Positions 1 through 5,610 of a stretch of DNA of 7,983 nucleotides are shown here, in pieces. A program made the position numbers and the translations under genes. The first letter of the stretch is position 1; each line of letters starts with the position of its first letter. The stretch comes from Ruminococcaceae bacterium UBA7147 (lineage in GTDB: Bacteria; Bacillota; Clostridia; Oscillospirales; Acutalibacteraceae), in the NCBI GenBank assembly GCA_002491825.1, contig DKWR01000067.1, forward strand, positions 8,629 to 16,611, in the 5' to 3' direction. The notes below the pieces were generated by a model. The model was not told where the DNA came from. It did no database searches and was given only the letters and a program-made list of their open reading frames with translations.

Positions 1-17
1 CCGTGTCCCTACGTCAA

Positions 18-36
18 CGTTGCTATAATTACAACG
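18..36 (+). promoter_or_regulatory. Extended -10 promoter inside an inverted repeat, upstream of the MoxR operon
   Basis: TATAAT at 24-29 is preceded by TGC (21-23), an extended -10 element (TGN-TATAAT). No convincing -35 is visible because the window begins only 23 bases upstream. The -10 lies between CGTTG (18-22) and CAACG (32-36), and CAACGTTG (15-22) is itself a palindrome, so a repressor could bind across the promoter. The predicted start near 36 would leave a leader of about 40 nt before the MoxR start. The promoter call rests on the -10 alone; the operator idea is inference. Confidence 0.45.
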
Positions 37-74
37 CTAAATTTATTATTTAAAACATATATAAAAGGTGAATT

Positions 75-1001
75 ATGAACAAATTTCAGTTAATAGTAAA
101 TGAAGTAAAAAAGGCGGTGAACGGCAAGGACAGGGCGATTGTAACCTCGCTCCTTGCAATTCTCGCTAACGGAAACATACTGATTGAGGATATACCCGGT
201 GTGGGCAAAACTACAATGGCGGTTGCTTTTTCAAAGGCACTCGGCCTAAAATACAACCGTGTGCAGTTTACTCCCGACACTCTGCCGTCAGACATTACAG
301 GCTTTGCCGTATATAACAAGGACAGCGGAAAAATTACCTTTAACAAGGGTGCAATATTCTGCAATCTTTTCCTTGCGGACGAGCTTAACAGAACCTCAAG
401 CCGTACTCAGGCGGCTCTGCTTGAAGCAATGGAGGAACAGCAGGTGACGGTTGAGGGACGTTCCTATCCGCTTGAACGTCCGTTTTCGGTTATCGCAACG
501 CAGAATCCTGCCGGTGCGTCGGGAACACAGCTTTTGCCTGATTCACAGACCGACCGCTTTATGGTTCGTCTTTCAATGGGTTATCCCGACAATGAGTCGG
601 AGTGTAAAATGCTATTGAATCGCAGTCACAGCAATCCGCTTGACGACGTAAACTGCGTTGTGACAAAAGAACAGCTTTCGGAAATGCAGAACAGCGTAAA
701 AGAGGTTTTTGTAAAGAGGGAAATTGCCGAGTATATTGTTTCGCTTGTTTCGGCAACGAGAAACAGCAATCTTATTCTGCGTGGTGCAAGTCCGAGAGCG
801 ACGCTTTCGCTCACCGATATGGCAAAGGCGGCGGCATATGCCGCAGGCAAGGACTACGTTACTCCGCAGGATATTCAGAATGTGTTTTTGCCCACCCTCG
901 GTCACAGGATTATTTTAAGCTCCGAATCGGTTTCAAGACACTTAAGCAGTGAGCAGGTGCTAAAGCATATTTTGTCAAAGGTCAGAGTACCGAGGATTTA
1001 G
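75..1001 (+). CDS. MoxR-family AAA+ ATPase
   Basis: This is a cytoplasmic AAA+ ATPase of the MoxR type, thought to act as a chaperone that remodels or activates partner proteins, commonly ones encoded next to it. Residues visible: Walker A PGVGKTT at 41-47 (K45), Walker B LFLADE at 98-103 (D102, E103), the family stretch RTSSRTQAALLEAMEEQQVT at 106-125, sensor 1 with ATQNP at 141-145, a candidate arginine finger in DRF at 160-162, and sensor 2 in GASPRA at 237-242 (R241). The length of 308 aa is normal for the family and no key residue is missing. The ATG at 75 has AAAGGTG (64-70) four bases upstream. It is the first gene of a MoxR-DUF58-transglutaminase operon, with the DUF58 gene following after 2 nt, which makes those two proteins its likely clients. 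The specific substrate is not known. Confidence 0.96.
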   Translation: MNKFQLIVNEVKKAVNGKDRAIVTSLLAILANGNILIEDIPGVGKTTMAVAFSKALGLKYNRVQFTPDTLPSDITGFAVYNKDSGKITFNKGAIFCNLFLADELNRTSSRTQAALLEAMEEQQVTVEGRSYPLERPFSVIATQNPAGASGTQLLPDSQTDRFMVRLSMGYPDNESECKMLLNRSHSNPLDDVNCVVTKEQLSEMQNSVKEVFVKREIAEYIVSLVSATRNSNLILRGASPRATLSLTDMAKAAAYAAGKDYVTPQDIQNVFLPTLGHRIILSSESVSRHLSSEQVLKHILSKVRVPRI

Positions 1002-1003
1002 TT

Positions 1004-1969
1004 ATGATAAAAAATATTGTAATTTATCTTTTACTTCTCATAACAGCCTTTGTTTTCAACATATTTTACTTTGGCTGGTTTTCGTGGTTTCTGCTTGTCT
1101 TAACAATCACAATTCCGCTTGTATCGCTTATTGTCAGTCTGCCGTTTATGATTGGCAGTGCAGTAAACGGAGTTCTTGTTTTTACCCACGACAGTATGAA
1201 AATCGGAGATGATTTTTATGTAGGCATTACGGGCAAAAAGGGAAGAGCGGTATTCTGCCCTCGTGTAAAAATCAAGCTGAATGTTAAAAATGATTTTTGC
1301 AGAAAGAGCGAAAGGCTGAAAATCATTTATTCGGGCACGCTCAAAAAGCCGTTTTATACGAAATGCAACAGCTTTTCCAAGCACTGCGGTAGTGTTAATA
1401 TTACGTCTAAATATGCCAAAATTTACGATATGACAGGGATTTTCTTTATCCCGATAAAGCTTGACTGCAACATAAACTGCTACGTTATGCCAAAGACAAA
1501 AAAGCCTTCCGTTCTGCCGGACAGCAGTAAAATTTCAATTTTAGGCTATAAGCCGAAAAACGGCGGATTTTCAGACTACTACGAATTAAGACAGTACCAA
1601 AGCGGCGACAGTCTTAAGAATATCCATTGGAAATTATCTTCAAAATATGATGATTTGATTGTGCGTGAGCCGAGCACTCCGATTTACAGACAATTTTACG
1701 TAAGGCTGTTGTTCACTCAAAACGCTGACATAAATGACGATATTCTGGCTCGGTTTATGTACGTTTGCAATTACCTGAACAAAAACGGTGCACCCTGTCT
1801 TGTATTTAATAACGGCAGAGAGATTTCGTCAATTGCCAATTCCTCACAGCAGAAAGAGTTTATCAAGGCGTTATACAGAAATCAGCCTTATAACACTTGC
1901 TTTGCCGATACAGCGCCCTCGCTAGTGTATGCAATCGGGGAGAGCGGTGAGGAGGTGAGCGGAGTATGA
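1004..1969 (+). CDS. DUF58 domain-containing membrane protein
   Basis: A 321-aa protein of the DUF58 family. Two hydrophobic helices lie near the N-terminus (about 4-22 and 26-50). The diagnostic DUF58 signature is at about 192-223: YYELRQYQSGDSLKNIHWK followed by LSSK and LIVREP. A YDMTGIF stretch at 141-147 corresponds to the family's usual DPFGLF-type segment. DUF58 proteins are nearly always encoded beside MoxR ATPases; some are described as having a von Willebrand A-like fold, but no clear MIDAS motif is visible here. The start ATG is 2 nt after the MoxR stop, with GAGGA at 992-996 inside the MoxR gene at a 7-nt spacing. The end overlaps the transglutaminase gene by ATGA, so the two are probably translationally coupled. 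The biochemical role is unknown; an adaptor between the ATPase and membrane assembly is inference. Confidence 0.93.
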   Translation: MIKNIVIYLLLLITAFVFNIFYFGWFSWFLLVLTITIPLVSLIVSLPFMIGSAVNGVLVFTHDSMKIGDDFYVGITGKKGRAVFCPRVKIKLNVKNDFCRKSERLKIIYSGTLKKPFYTKCNSFSKHCGSVNITSKYAKIYDMTGIFFIPIKLDCNINCYVMPKTKKPSVLPDSSKISILGYKPKNGGFSDYYELRQYQSGDSLKNIHWKLSSKYDDLIVREPSTPIYRQFYVRLLFTQNADINDDILARFMYVCNYLNKNGAPCLVFNNGREISSIANSSQQKEFIKALYRNQPYNTCFADTAPSLVYAIGESGEEVSGV

Positions 1970-4164
1970 AAAACAAAACAGAATTTTTCGTAAGCTCTGC
2001 CGCTTCGCTTACGCTTGTGCTTTCTCTTATTTGGTGCTTTTCCTCGTCATTTTCAATCTCGGCGTCGCCTTTTGTTGTAGGAATGTCAGCTTTGATTTTT
2101 ACCTCGTATTTTGCACTGATTGCAAAGCTTGTAGAGCGAAAATCAACCTTTCTTATTTGCCACTTGGTGACGGCGGCGGTGTTTGTTTTTACGGTGCTGT
2201 TTTCGCTTGAAGCACTGCTTTCACAAGTGAATTACGCAGTAAACTGTGTGCTTGAAATCTACTCAAAATATCTGCCCTGTCCTGCCTCGGTAGTGTTTTC
2301 TTCGATGAAATCAGTCAGCGCAGACTATTTATTCGTACTGCTTTCGTTTTTGTTAAGTGCGGCTTTTGTAAATTCGCTTGTACGTATAAGAAGAATTTTC
2401 CCGATTATTATGCTGTCGGTGCTTGTCCTCGTTCCGTGCTTTATTATAGTTGACACACTCCCGTCACTTGTACCTTTGGTAGCTTCGGTGTCGTTGCTTT
2501 TTGCACTGTATGTCACATCGTTTATACGCAGAAAAAATCCGGCACAGAGCGGAGCGGTTATGCTTTGTGCAACTGCCGTTATTCTGATTGTTTCAATAAT
2601 AATCTGCTCTACATTTCCTGCCCTGAATTATAAAAGATATGACTGGCAGGATAACTTACTTTCGTATGCTGAAAAAATAACAGGCATAGAGGGCGGACAA
2701 GGATCCAATTCAAAGATTTCTTCTGTCGGTAATCTGATAACCGATACAGAGGATCTTTCAAAACTCGGAAAGCTTGAACAACAGGGAAGAAAGGTTATGA
2801 GGATTCTGTCCGACAAGGGCGGAACAATGCATCTCAAGGGTGTTTCGTATGCAAACTACTCGGAGAATAAGTGGTCGATTCTCACTGACGAGCAGAATGA
2901 GTCACGCCCACAGGGTTATAACTCCTTTACCATGGCAAAGGACGGCTCCGAAAAATCATCGTCATTAAGCATTATTACGGAAAACGGAGAAAATATAATG
3001 TACACTCCGTATTTTACAAAGGAAATTCCGAAAGATTTTGAAACCGTCAGCGATGTACTTGTAAAAAACAATTTCAAATATATTTCCTATGAATTAAGTT
3101 ACCTGCCGTACTCTGCAAACGAGGTTTACTATTCAAGTACATCTTCGTCGTATTATGAATACAGGGATTTTGTCTACGACAACTACACACAGCTTCCCGA
3201 GGAAACAAGGGATAAGCTGATTGAAATAGGCGAACAGAACGGAATATATTTACCGAGATACGGCGGAGATGAAAATGACGACAGTTCCTTATACGGCTAT
3301 AAAACAAATGCGCAGTTTGCAAAGCTTGTAAAGGACTTCGTTTCAGCACGTGGTTACTACTCGCTTGATGCAGAGATTATGCCCGAGGGTGAGGATTTCC
3401 CAGTATGGTTCTTAACAAAGGCAAAGTCGGGCTACTGCGTTCACTATGCGGCGGCTGCAGCGGCAATGCTTCGTGCTTACGGAGTGCCGACAAGGTACGT
3501 TACAGGCTACTGCGTAAATGCAAAAGCAGGGGAGTGGACGGTTGTTTCCTCTGACAACGCACACGCTTGGGCAGAGTATTTTGACGATGAAATGGGCTGC
3601 TGGATTCCGTTTGATGCAACACCGCCGTCTTTTGAGCCGGCACAGTACAATTCAGCGACAGAAGAAACAAAAGCAACGCAGAATAATACTCAGGCTGAAA
3701 CCGAGCCGACAACAGTCGCTCAATCGGAAACAACTGTTCCGCTGACGACTTCTGCAAATGCCAATACAACAAACAATAATCCAAATAAAGAAAATAATAG
3801 TTTAGGAGCAATTCAAATTGTTTTGACGGTGATAATCATATTATTGTTATTTGCAGCGGCAGTATTAATCAGGCGTAAAATCCTGATTGTAATCCGAAAT
3901 AATCATTTTTCAAAGGGCAGAAATAACAGTAGGGCGATTTGTATTTATCGTCACATTGAATCCCTCGGCAGATTTTCAAATAACATAATTCCGGACGAGA
4001 TAAAGGAAATTGCTCTGAAAGCAAGGTTCAGCAGTCACACGATTAGCAAAGAAGAGCTAAAAACTCTTACGTCCTATCACGACGACGCTGAAAAGGAGCT
4101 TTTGCGCAACAGCTCAAAATTCAAGAGGTTTTATTTTAAATTTATTCTCGTTCTCGTAAAATAA
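1966..4164 (+). CDS. Multi-pass membrane protein with extracytoplasmic transglutaminase-like domain
   Basis: A 732-aa protein with several N-terminal membrane segments (about 9-30, 36-56, 62-83, 120-138, 144-164, 168-187, 197-218). A long extracytoplasmic part follows, containing a transglutaminase-like cysteine-peptidase fold. The triad is Cys491 in KSGYCVHYA, His533 in DNAHAWAEYF and Asp550 in IPFDATPP; YGVPTRYVTGY at 505-515 is also typical. Next come a Thr/Asn/Gln-rich linker (about 563-612), a final membrane helix (about 614-636) and a basic cytoplasmic tail of about 95 residues. This matches the TgpA-like architecture that accompanies MoxR and DUF58 genes. The start overlaps the DUF58 stop as ATGA and has a strong GGAGGTGA (1951-1958) at 7-nt spacing. 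All catalytic residues are present, so the protein is probably active as a protease or acyltransferase outside the membrane; its substrate is unknown. The gene ends just before a strong terminator. Confidence 0.94.
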   Translation: MKNKTEFFVSSAASLTLVLSLIWCFSSSFSISASPFVVGMSALIFTSYFALIAKLVERKSTFLICHLVTAAVFVFTVLFSLEALLSQVNYAVNCVLEIYSKYLPCPASVVFSSMKSVSADYLFVLLSFLLSAAFVNSLVRIRRIFPIIMLSVLVLVPCFIIVDTLPSLVPLVASVSLLFALYVTSFIRRKNPAQSGAVMLCATAVILIVSIIICSTFPALNYKRYDWQDNLLSYAEKITGIEGGQGSNSKISSVGNLITDTEDLSKLGKLEQQGRKVMRILSDKGGTMHLKGVSYANYSENKWSILTDEQNESRPQGYNSFTMAKDGSEKSSSLSIITENGENIMYTPYFTKEIPKDFETVSDVLVKNNFKYISYELSYLPYSANEVYYSSTSSSYYEYRDFVYDNYTQLPEETRDKLIEIGEQNGIYLPRYGGDENDDSSLYGYKTNAQFAKLVKDFVSARGYYSLDAEIMPEGEDFPVWFLTKAKSGYCVHYAAAAAAMLRAYGVPTRYVTGYCVNAKAGEWTVVSSDNAHAWAEYFDDEMGCWIPFDATPPSFEPAQYNSATEETKATQNNTQAETEPTTVAQSETTVPLTTSANANTTNNNPNKENNSLGAIQIVLTVIIILLLFAAAVLIRRKILIVIRNNHFSKGRNNSRAICIYRHIESLGRFSNNIIPDEIKEIALKARFSSHTISKEELKTLTSYHDDAEKELLRNSSKFKRFYFKFILVLVK

Positions 4165-4169
4165 AAACA

Positions 4170-4226
4170 GGACTGCACAATTTTCGGTAAGCTTTACTGT
4201 AATTGTGCAGTCCATTAATTTTTTTA
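4170..4226. terminator. Strong rho-independent terminator of the MoxR operon, probably bidirectional
   Basis: A perfect 13-bp stem GGACTGCACAATT (4170-4182) pairs with AATTGTGCAGTCC (4201-4213). The 18-nt loop can itself fold (CGGTAA with TTACTG around GCT). Downstream on the + strand is a T-rich run with seven consecutive T at 4219-4225. On the - strand the stem is followed by TGTTTTTATTTT, so it could also stop leftward transcripts. It starts 6 nt after the transglutaminase stop codon. Confidence 0.93.
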
Positions 4227-4283
4227 TAGGTTAATTCATTTAAAATATCAGAACAGCCTGTAGGGATTTCAAGGTATCTGATT

Positions 4284-4310
4284 AATTTGCGTGTCGAGGC
4301 ACTCGACTTA
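4284..4310 (-). repeat. Dispersed 27-bp hairpin repeat, copy A, abutting a stop codon
   Basis: On the + strand this reads AATTTGCGTGTCG, six variable bases, then TCGACTTA. It contains a perfect 6-bp palindrome GTCGAG-GCA-CTCGAC at 4293-4307. The last three bases (4308-4310) are the complement of the TAA stop of the sigma-like gene. Copy B at 5611-5637 matches at 23 of 27 positions and is placed identically against the stop of the M23 peptidase gene. No T-run follows in either direction, so it is not an obvious terminator. Confidence 0.75.
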
Positions 4311-4607
4311 GCTGGCGTAATATGACGCTATGTTTTGCAGCTTCCTGCGTGCTTTTGCAATATGTCTTGAAACCGTTGAGGCGTTAAGCCCAAGCTCGGA
4401 TGCGATTTCCTTTTGCTTTTTGTCGTTAAGATAGTGCTCGGTAAGGCATATTCTCTGCATATCGGTAAGCTCTGTTACAATAGCCTTTGAAATGATTTCC
4501 TTCATTCTTTTTCGGCTTTCACAATTTGTTGTGCCGTCTTTATTATAATTCGAAAAAAGAATTGTACTTGTGTTTTCATCGGTAAAATGGATAATCTTCG
4601 TTTTCAT
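4308..4607 (-). CDS. Small sigma-70 region-4-like helix-turn-helix protein
   Basis: A 99-aa protein. Its C-terminal half (about 46-90) looks like sigma factor region 4: LTDMQRICLTEHYL, then KQKEIASELGLNASTVSRHI and AKARRKL, a helix-turn-helix that reads a -35 element in true sigma factors. No region 2 is present, so it cannot be a complete sigma factor by itself. It may be a DNA-binding regulator, or one half of a split sigma system with a partner elsewhere; this is inference. The N-terminal 35 residues (MKTKIIHFTDENTSTILFSN onward) form a short, probably beta-rich segment. The ATG directly follows the TAA of the upstream 68-aa gene (TAAATG), with GGGAG at 4616-4620 and an 8-nt spacing, so the two form an operon. 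Small proteins of this type are common in gut Clostridia. Its stop codon is the first triplet of hairpin repeat A. Confidence 0.82.
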   Translation of the reverse strand: MKTKIIHFTDENTSTILFSNYNKDGTTNCESRKRMKEIISKAIVTELTDMQRICLTEHYLNDKKQKEIASELGLNASTVSRHIAKARRKLQNIASYYAS

Positions 4608-4814
4608 TTAAGCCACTCCCTTGTGCCTTGCCAGCAGATGATTTGCAATATCAAGACATTCGTTGTAGTATGTCCTGTATTTTGCAATCTTCATATTAAG
4701 CTCTTTTTGCTCAAAAGGCGTTTTGCATTTGCGTTCATTTTTCAGTTTTTCTATAACAATGGCAATTTCAGTCGCTGTGTTGCAATATTCCTGTGACCAT
4801 TCAAAATAGTTCAT
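4608..4814 (-). CDS. Small helical protein of unknown function, partner of the sigma-like protein
   Basis: A 68-aa protein beginning MNYFEWSQEY and ending LLARHKGVA. It is almost entirely predicted helical, charged (many K and E), with a coiled-coil-like heptad pattern between about residues 17 and 50, and no membrane segment or signal peptide. The ATG at 4814 lies 9 nt from GGAGGA (4824-4829). An in-frame TTG at 4817 is 6 nt from it and could also initiate, but ATG is preferred. It sits directly before the sigma-region-4-like gene with no intergenic base, so the two are co-transcribed and probably coupled. Its function is not recognised. A regulatory partner or anti-factor for the sigma-like protein would fit the arrangement, but nothing in the sequence proves it. 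Confidence 0.75.
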   Translation of the reverse strand: MNYFEWSQEYCNTATEIAIVIEKLKNERKCKTPFEQKELNMKIAKYRTYYNECLDIANHLLARHKGVA

Positions 4815-4832
4815 CAATTTACTTCCTCCGCA

Positions 4833-4901
4833 TCATTCATTTTCTTTGAAACAGACGGGGCATTCTGTTTCGGGAAAGATATAAGCAGCGCTGATAATCA
4901 T
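4833..4901 (-). CDS. Possible 22-codon leader peptide with a CPVC motif
   Basis: In the leader of the sigma-like operon, an ATG at 4899-4901 opens a short frame ending TGA at 4833-4835. The peptide starts MIISAAYIF and ends ETECPVCFKENE, with a Cys-X-X-Cys pair like half a zinc knuckle. The stop lies 3 nt before the GGAGGA of the next gene. There is no good ribosome binding site upstream of the ATG, so translation is doubtful. The frame runs through the leader hairpin at 4845-4874. It could be a leader peptide, a decayed end of a longer gene, or chance. Confidence 0.28.
   Translation of the reverse strand: MIISAAYIFPETECPVCFKENE
4845..4874 (-). promoter_or_regulatory. Leader hairpin upstream of the sigma-like operon
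   Basis: GAAACAGA (4848-4855) and TCTGTTTC (4864-4871) form a perfect 8-bp stem with an 8-nt loop. It can be extended outward by three pairs if G-T pairs are allowed. No U-tract follows on the - strand (CAAAGAAAATG), so it is not a terminator. It lies in the transcribed leader about 16 nt upstream of the GGAGGA site, where it could influence translation or RNA stability. Confidence 0.5.
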
Positions 4902-4935
4902 AAATAACGCTTGCTTTATTTGCTTTCCTAATTTA

Positions 4936-4964
4936 ATTATATTTTGAAATTCAGAATTTTTCAA
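4936..4964 (-). promoter_or_regulatory. Strong housekeeping promoter of the sigma-like operon
   Basis: On the - strand, TTGAAA (4959-4964) is separated by exactly 17 bases from TATAAT (4936-4941), close to the sigma-A consensus. The predicted start near 4929 gives a leader of about 114 nt before the 68-aa gene. That is long for such a small operon and contains the hairpin and the short Cys-pair frame. Confidence 0.82.
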
Positions 4965-4972
4965 GAGAAAAT

Positions 4973-4986
4973 AGAACTAATGTTCG
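4973..4986. promoter_or_regulatory. LexA-like (SOS box) palindrome
   Basis: AGAACTAATGTTCG contains the palindrome GAAC-N4-GTTC, the core of the Gram-positive LexA/DinR box (consensus CGAACRNRYGTTYG; two mismatches here). It lies 8 bases upstream of the -35 of the leftward promoter. LexA sites more often overlap the promoter itself, so repression from here is uncertain. The identification is a motif match only. Confidence 0.4.
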
Positions 4987-5239
4987 AAAACTGAAATCAA
5001 ACACCACCATTGTGTCATTGTCAGGACAATGCTCCCGGCTATTATTCGGATTGTGAATAGTGAAAACAAGAATAAACATTGCATCATTTTTGTATCATTT
5101 GTCAGGTATGAAAAAATTAAAATTGCTCAAAATGAGATTTTTATACACTTGCGAAAAAAATATGCACAAAACAAGTCTTAAAATATTGTGCATATCGTCT
5201 TTTTACCTGTTGAGAAAAGACAAATCCGACTGTTTGCAC
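4987..5239. other. Gene-free intergenic region with inverted and direct repeats
   Basis: No convincing coding frame is seen on either strand. The stretch holds an inverted repeat CATTGTC-AG-GACAATG (5016-5031) and two related direct copies, TCATTGTCAGG (5014-5024) and TCATTTGTCAGG (5094-5105). A 10-bp hairpin lies at 5160-5195, and an adjacent small hairpin GTCTTTT/AAAAGAC at 5197-5221. A GTG-started frame of 102 codons runs across the right part and on through the downstream terminator, but it has no ribosome binding site and no recognisable domain. The region may be regulatory or the decayed remains of an older gene. Confidence 0.5.
5154..5195 (-). terminator. Leftward-facing hairpin with U-tract
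   Basis: ATATGCACAA (5160-5169) and TTGTGCATAT (5186-5195) form a perfect 10-bp stem with a 16-nt loop. Read leftward, the stem runs straight into six further T residues (complement of A at 5154-5159), the form of an intrinsic terminator. Read rightward, CGTCTTTTT follows the stem, so some stop in that direction is also possible. The stem is AT-rich and the loop is long, so efficiency may be modest. No obvious leftward gene feeds it. Confidence 0.5.
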
Positions 5240-5268
5240 TTGAAATCCGGTCGAAAAAATAGTATAAT
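5240..5268 (+). promoter_or_regulatory. Strong orphan promoter facing right
   Basis: TTGAAA (5240-5245), 17 bases, then TATAAT (5263-5268) form a near-consensus sigma-A promoter. The predicted start is near 5275. No gene follows in this direction. The transcript would meet a perfect hairpin terminator within about 80 nt, and the genes beyond are all on the opposite strand. Confidence 0.75.
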
Positions 5269-5274
5269 ATATAA

Positions 5275-5358
5275 AAATGAAATGCTCACATTGAACATTC
5301 ATTTTCATAAAACACACAATCGCAAAACAGACCGTCGGGAGACGGTCTGTTTTGCATT
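5275..5358 (+). ncRNA. Candidate small RNA of about 84 nt
   Basis: The unit is delimited by the strong promoter at 5240-5268 and the intrinsic terminator at 5322-5358. Near its 5' end, AAAATGA plus ATG (5274-5284) can pair with CAT plus TCATTTT (5296-5305) around one bulged A, giving a first hairpin. An A/C-rich single-stranded stretch (about 5309-5321) follows, then the terminator hairpin. This two-hairpin layout with a free linker is typical of bacterial sRNAs. The only frame inside, MKCSH, is five codons with no ribosome binding site. No known Rfam family is recognised. A leader left over from a lost gene is the main alternative. Confidence 0.45.
5322..5358. terminator. Perfect 15-bp hairpin terminator, both directions
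   Basis: GCAAAACAGACCGTC (5322-5336) pairs completely with GACGGTCTGTTTTGC (5341-5355) around the tetraloop GGGA. The GC-rich core CAGACCGTC/GACGGTCTG is followed by TTTTGCATTT rightward and TTTTGCGATT leftward, so it should work on both strands. Rightward it ends the candidate small RNA; leftward it backs up the neighbouring terminator at 5361-5392. Confidence 0.88.
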
Positions 5359-5360
5359 TA

Positions 5361-5392
5361 CAAAATAAAACGGCTGCCGTAACAGCAGCCGT
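5361..5392 (-). terminator. Intrinsic terminator after the Bax inhibitor-like remnant
   Basis: ACGGCTGC (5370-5377) pairs with GCAGCCGT (5385-5392) around a 7-nt loop. Leftward the stem is followed by TTTATTTTG, a good U-tract. Rightward it is followed by AAATTTTTG, which is weaker. It begins 15 nt downstream of the remnant's TAA, the normal place for the terminator of the gene that once stood here. Confidence 0.85.
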
Positions 5393-5406
5393 AAATTTTT
5401 GACTAT

Positions 5407-5592
5407 TTACTTGTTTTCGCTCAAAGTGATAAGTAAATCAAGAACCTTAAGGTAAATCCAGATTACAGTGAATGCAAGACCGAAAGCTGCGCTCCATTCA
5501 TACTTTTTGGGTAGATTGTTTTCTACAGTTTTTTCGATGGTATCAAAATCCGTGAGCAAAAAGAGTGTTGCGGTGCCTGACTTGGCACCGCT
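5407..5592 (-). pseudogene. C-terminal remnant of a Bax inhibitor-1/YccA family membrane protein
   Basis: Read leftward, the frame ending TAA at 5407-5409 encodes about 60 residues, including TLFLLTDFDTIEKTVE, then LPKKYEWSAAFGL and VIWIYLKVLDLL, ending SENK. The DFD-x-IE pattern, the KKYEW motif and the WxYLxxLxLL last helix are the recognisable end of the Bax inhibitor-1/YccA family (integral membrane proteins of about 230 aa). The first six helices are absent. Upstream lie repeat B and the stop of the M23 gene, so the coding part is cut to about a quarter. There is no start codon or ribosome binding site. Its frame is continuous with the M23 frame after the TAA at 5635-5637. The remaining residues show no internal stop, suggesting recent loss or some retained constraint. 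The family call is confident; the exact left junction is approximate. Confidence 0.78.
5558..5591 (-). terminator. GC-rich hairpin downstream of the M23 gene
   Basis: GCGGTGCC (5570-5577) pairs perfectly with GGCACCGC (5584-5591) around a 6-nt loop. Leftward, a run of five T (complement of 5558-5562) begins 7 nt after the stem, farther than ideal, so this is a probable but weak terminator for the M23 peptidase transcript. It lies within the first codons of the Bax inhibitor-like remnant, so it may have formed at the junction. Readthrough would stop at the terminators below 5392. Confidence 0.55.
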
Positions 5593-5610
5593 GTAATAAT
5601 TTATTATCTC

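Noticed and set aside
3074..3811. Leftward open frames of 91 and 103 codons inside the transglutaminase gene
   Set aside because: They are antisense to the coding sequence for the catalytic domain and have Cys/Leu/Arg-rich compositions without any domain, as expected for shadow frames.
4246..4284. ATCAGA...TCTGAT inverted pair as a terminator for the sigma-like gene
   Set aside because: Only 6 AT-rich pairs around a loop of more than 20 nt and a short T-run; the strong stem at 4170-4213 explains leftward termination better.
4587..4796. Rightward 69-codon frame antisense to the small operon
   Set aside because: It lies opposite two genes with good ribosome binding sites and has no start signal of its own.
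5060..5368. Rightward 102-codon open frame beginning with GTG
   Set aside because: There is no ribosome binding site, no recognisable domain and a Lys/Ile-rich composition typical of AT-rich noncoding DNA. It also runs through a strong promoter and a perfect terminator hairpin.
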